Shown: positions 62,714-64,000 of the stretch, one piece after another | Numbering within the stretch: the stretch's first letter is position 1 | How the letters are laid out: the number at the start of each line of letters is the position of its first letter | From: Desulfopila aestuarii DSM 18488 | GTDB taxonomy: Bacteria > Desulfobacterota > Desulfobulbia > Desulfobulbales > Desulfocapsaceae | Length of the DNA: 64,000 nt | NCBI RefSeq assembly: GCF_900143695.1 | Contig: NZ_FRFE01000023.1 | Location: 27,743 to 91,742 of the forward strand | Direction: 5' to 3' | Notes under the pieces: model-generated | What the model was told of the DNA's origin: nothing | The model's database searches: none | The model's input: the letters and a program-made list of their open reading frames with translations, nothing else | Program-made: the position numbers and the translations under genes

Positions 62714-63328
62714 ATGCACTTCTTGATAATTGGCACGTTAATGGGGTTGTCAGCCGGACTTGCGCCTGGCCCATTGTTGACTCTGGTGATCTCCGAAACA
62801 CTGCAGCGTGATGCTCGAGCTGGAGTGAAGGTTGCTCTTGCTCCGATTCTTACAGATTTACCAATTGTCTTTTTCACTTTATTGGTATTAACGAAGATCT
62901 CAGGTTTTCATCATATTCTCGGAGTGATCTCGATTATTGGCGGCTGTTTTGTGGCTTATATGGGCTATGAAAATATTCGCACCCGTGGTGTGCGGCTCGA
63001 TCTTGATGGGGGACGGATAAACTCGTTAATCAAAGGGGTATTGGCAAATATGCTCAGTCCACACCCTTATCTTTTCTGGCTGAGTGTTGGTGCGCCGATC
63101 ATGAATAAGGCCATGAGCCAGAATATCACGGCTGTACTTTCATTTATCATAGGCTTTTATGTTTTCCTGGTTGGTTCGAAAATTACCCTCGCTATAATCG
63201 TTGGCAAGTCGAAGTGGTTTTTGCGCGGTAATATATATATTTATACTATGAGAACTCTGGGCCTTCTTCTTTTTGTGCTGGCCCTGCTGCTGTTTCGTGA
63301 GGGGTATTCTTTGTTGATGAACCATTGA
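62714..63328 (+). CDS. LysE-family amino-acid exporter
   Basis: 204 residues with about six hydrophobic segments and the LysE/RhtB start GLSAGLAPGPLLTLVISETLQRDARAGVKVALAP. Exports an amino acid or related small molecule. 45 bases after tctA, so it may be part of the same transcript. Substrate unknown. Confidence 0.85.
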   Translation: MHFLIIGTLMGLSAGLAPGPLLTLVISETLQRDARAGVKVALAPILTDLPIVFFTLLVLTKISGFHHILGVISIIGGCFVAYMGYENIRTRGVRLDLDGGRINSLIKGVLANMLSPHPYLFWLSVGAPIMNKAMSQNITAVLSFIIGFYVFLVGSKITLAIIVGKSKWFLRGNIYIYTMRTLGLLLFVLALLLFREGYSLLMNH

Positions 63329-63770
63329 AAATAAATAAGGGTTGCATTGAGTCAGTGGCATGCTGGTTCAGAATCTATAGTTTCCCTGGAAACTCCCGAT
63401 CGGCGCATTGTCATGACAATTCTTCATGAAGTGCGCTTCCGCATTTTTGCACATGTCGTGCTCCAATCTTTCCTCCTGCCCATTTCCGTTTGAGACTGGC
63501 GCTCTCTAATTCGACCTAGCTTTGCTCTACCTACCTAAAATTTACAAGTCCCTCCTCTTAATTGTTCGTGGAGGGGGGGAAGTGTTGATGGACTCGTTAA
63601 AAGCCCGATCTGCTTTGTCGCAGATCTTAAACGGCGATTAGCTTTAACCGCTTGAGCCAAATCGCCGTTTAAGATACTAGCAGGATGTTGAAAAACTCAC
63701 AATCATAGGGAAGATCCAATCAAAATCGTGTATTATTTAACCAACTATAATCATTAAACAAAGGTGAGAT
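63329..63770. other. Intergenic region with palindromes before the insertion sequence
   Basis: No gene. It contains a 14-bp palindrome ATTGTCATGACAAT (63407-63420), a CCCTCC/GGAGGG stem (63550-63575), two overlapping hairpins (63607-63675) and the left end of an IS (from about 63681). Confidence 0.55.
63607..63675. repeat. Two overlapping, mutually exclusive hairpins
   Basis: Hairpin 1: GATCTGC (63607-63613) pairs with GCAGATC (63620-63626). Hairpin 2: a perfect 16-bp stem (63624-63639 with 63660-63675; ATCTTAAACGGCGATT), 20-nt loop. They share bases 63624-63626, so only one can form fully. Just outside the IS left end. Confidence 0.6.
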
Positions 63771-64000
63771 ATGCGCGGTTATGACCAGCACCAGCAGAAG
63801 ATGTTCAGTTACCTGTCTCCGGAATCCCGAGTGCCACAGAATCACCCGTTGCGTCCCATTCGTATCATAGTGGACAAGGCTCTCAAGGAACTGTCACCGG
63901 TATTTCAAGAGCTATATGCCCGCAAAGGCCGACCATCGATCGCACCGGAGCGGTTGCTCCGATCTTTGTTGCTCCAGATACTGTATTCAATCCGAAGTGA
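63681..64000 (+). mobile_element. IS5-like insertion sequence, left part
   Basis: The likely left inverted repeat begins CAGGATGTTGAAAAACTC at 63681. The four bases before it are CTAG (63677-63680), the target type used by IS5 elements. A transposase gene starts at 63771 and runs out of the window. The right end is outside, so the duplication cannot be confirmed. Confidence 0.65.
63771..64000 (+). CDS. IS5-family transposase, N-terminal part (cut by window edge)
   Basis: 76 complete codons from the ATG at 63771 (AGGTGAG just upstream), open to the window end. The protein starts MRGYDQHQQKMFSYL and continues SPESRVPQNHPLRPIR and RKGRPSIAPERLLRSLLLQ, the DUF772 N-terminal domain of IS5-type transposases. 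Catalytic DDE residues would lie beyond the edge. The last bases AGTGA are not a stop in this frame. Confidence 0.8.
   Translation, partial: MRGYDQHQQKMFSYLSPESRVPQNHPLRPIRIIVDKALKELSPVFQELYARKGRPSIAPERLLRSLLLQILYSIRS

Noticed and set aside
1..64000. tRNA, rRNA or CRISPR arrays
   Set aside because: No cloverleaf-like or evenly spaced repeat arrays were seen on either strand by eye.

Overview
The window looks like a chromosomal segment of an anaerobic, probably marine or sediment Desulfobacterota (Desulfobulbales-like sulfate reducer). This is inferred from the gene mix: a Na+-pumping methylmalonyl-CoA decarboxylase with a B12-dependent mutase module, a multihaem cytochrome c/Rieske/cytochrome b cluster, TRAP and TTT transporters, a sulfatase and a SulP permease. 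No rRNA, tRNA or CRISPR array was seen, so the taxonomy is tentative.

Layout. 1-1311: the start of a polar amino-acid ABC transporter (permease cut by the window edge, then its binding protein). 1925-3025: two small lipoproteins. 3177-4118: an EamA exporter. 4113-27803: a large uronate catabolism island. Its minus-strand part holds an Ldh-type dehydrogenase, a frameshifted SDR, a KduD/gluconate 5-dehydrogenase-type SDR, uxaA, uxaB, kdgK, kdgA, a HexR-like RpiR regulator, a TRAP transporter, and an operon SDR(mannonate oxidoreductase type)-LarA homologue-uxaC-gntK-gnd-uxaE. Its plus-strand part holds a ROK regulator, kdgF, kduI and a Gfo/Idh/MocA dehydrogenase. 27827-36152: the methylmalonyl-CoA module (mmdA, D, C, B, a TetR regulator, epimerase, mutase, MeaB). 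36977-39289: an AcuC-like deacetylase, an AcuB-like CBS/ACT protein and a Cys-rich zinc-ribbon protein. 39386-43563: an octahaem cytochrome c with HEAT/TPR repeats, a Rieske protein and cytochrome b. 43770-51713: a MoxR/DUF58/DUF4381/phosphatase/BatA/BatB/TPR/BatD operon. 51824-53434: a secreted sulfatase. 53995-57064: a hydantoinase-like protein with a second HDAC-family protein carrying a zinc ribbon. 57071-57213: a MITE-like element. 57277-62668: SulP, a flavin reductase and a TTT (TctCBA) transporter. 62714-63328: a LysE exporter. 63681-64000: the left end of an IS5-like insertion sequence.

How it works together. Free and unsaturated uronates probably enter by the TRAP system. Unsaturated uronates go KdgF -> KduI -> KduD-like -> KdgK -> KdgA. 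Galacturonate and glucuronate go UxaC -> (UxaE) -> UxaB -> UxaA -> KdgK -> KdgA. The adjoining operon suggests a second exit: fructuronate -> mannonate (SDR) -> gluconate (nickel-dependent LarA-type C2 epimerase) -> 6-phosphogluconate (GntK) -> ribulose 5-phosphate (Gnd). No mannonate dehydratase is visible, which fits such a shunt. This operon is the most interesting system in the window.

Regulation can be read in part. A 17-bp palindrome of the form TTGTAnATTTACTACAA covers the -10 region of promoters with a TTGACA -35 box and a 16-nt spacer, in front of both the RpiR gene and the TRAP operon. A 19-bp palindrome overlaps the -10 region of the ROK gene.
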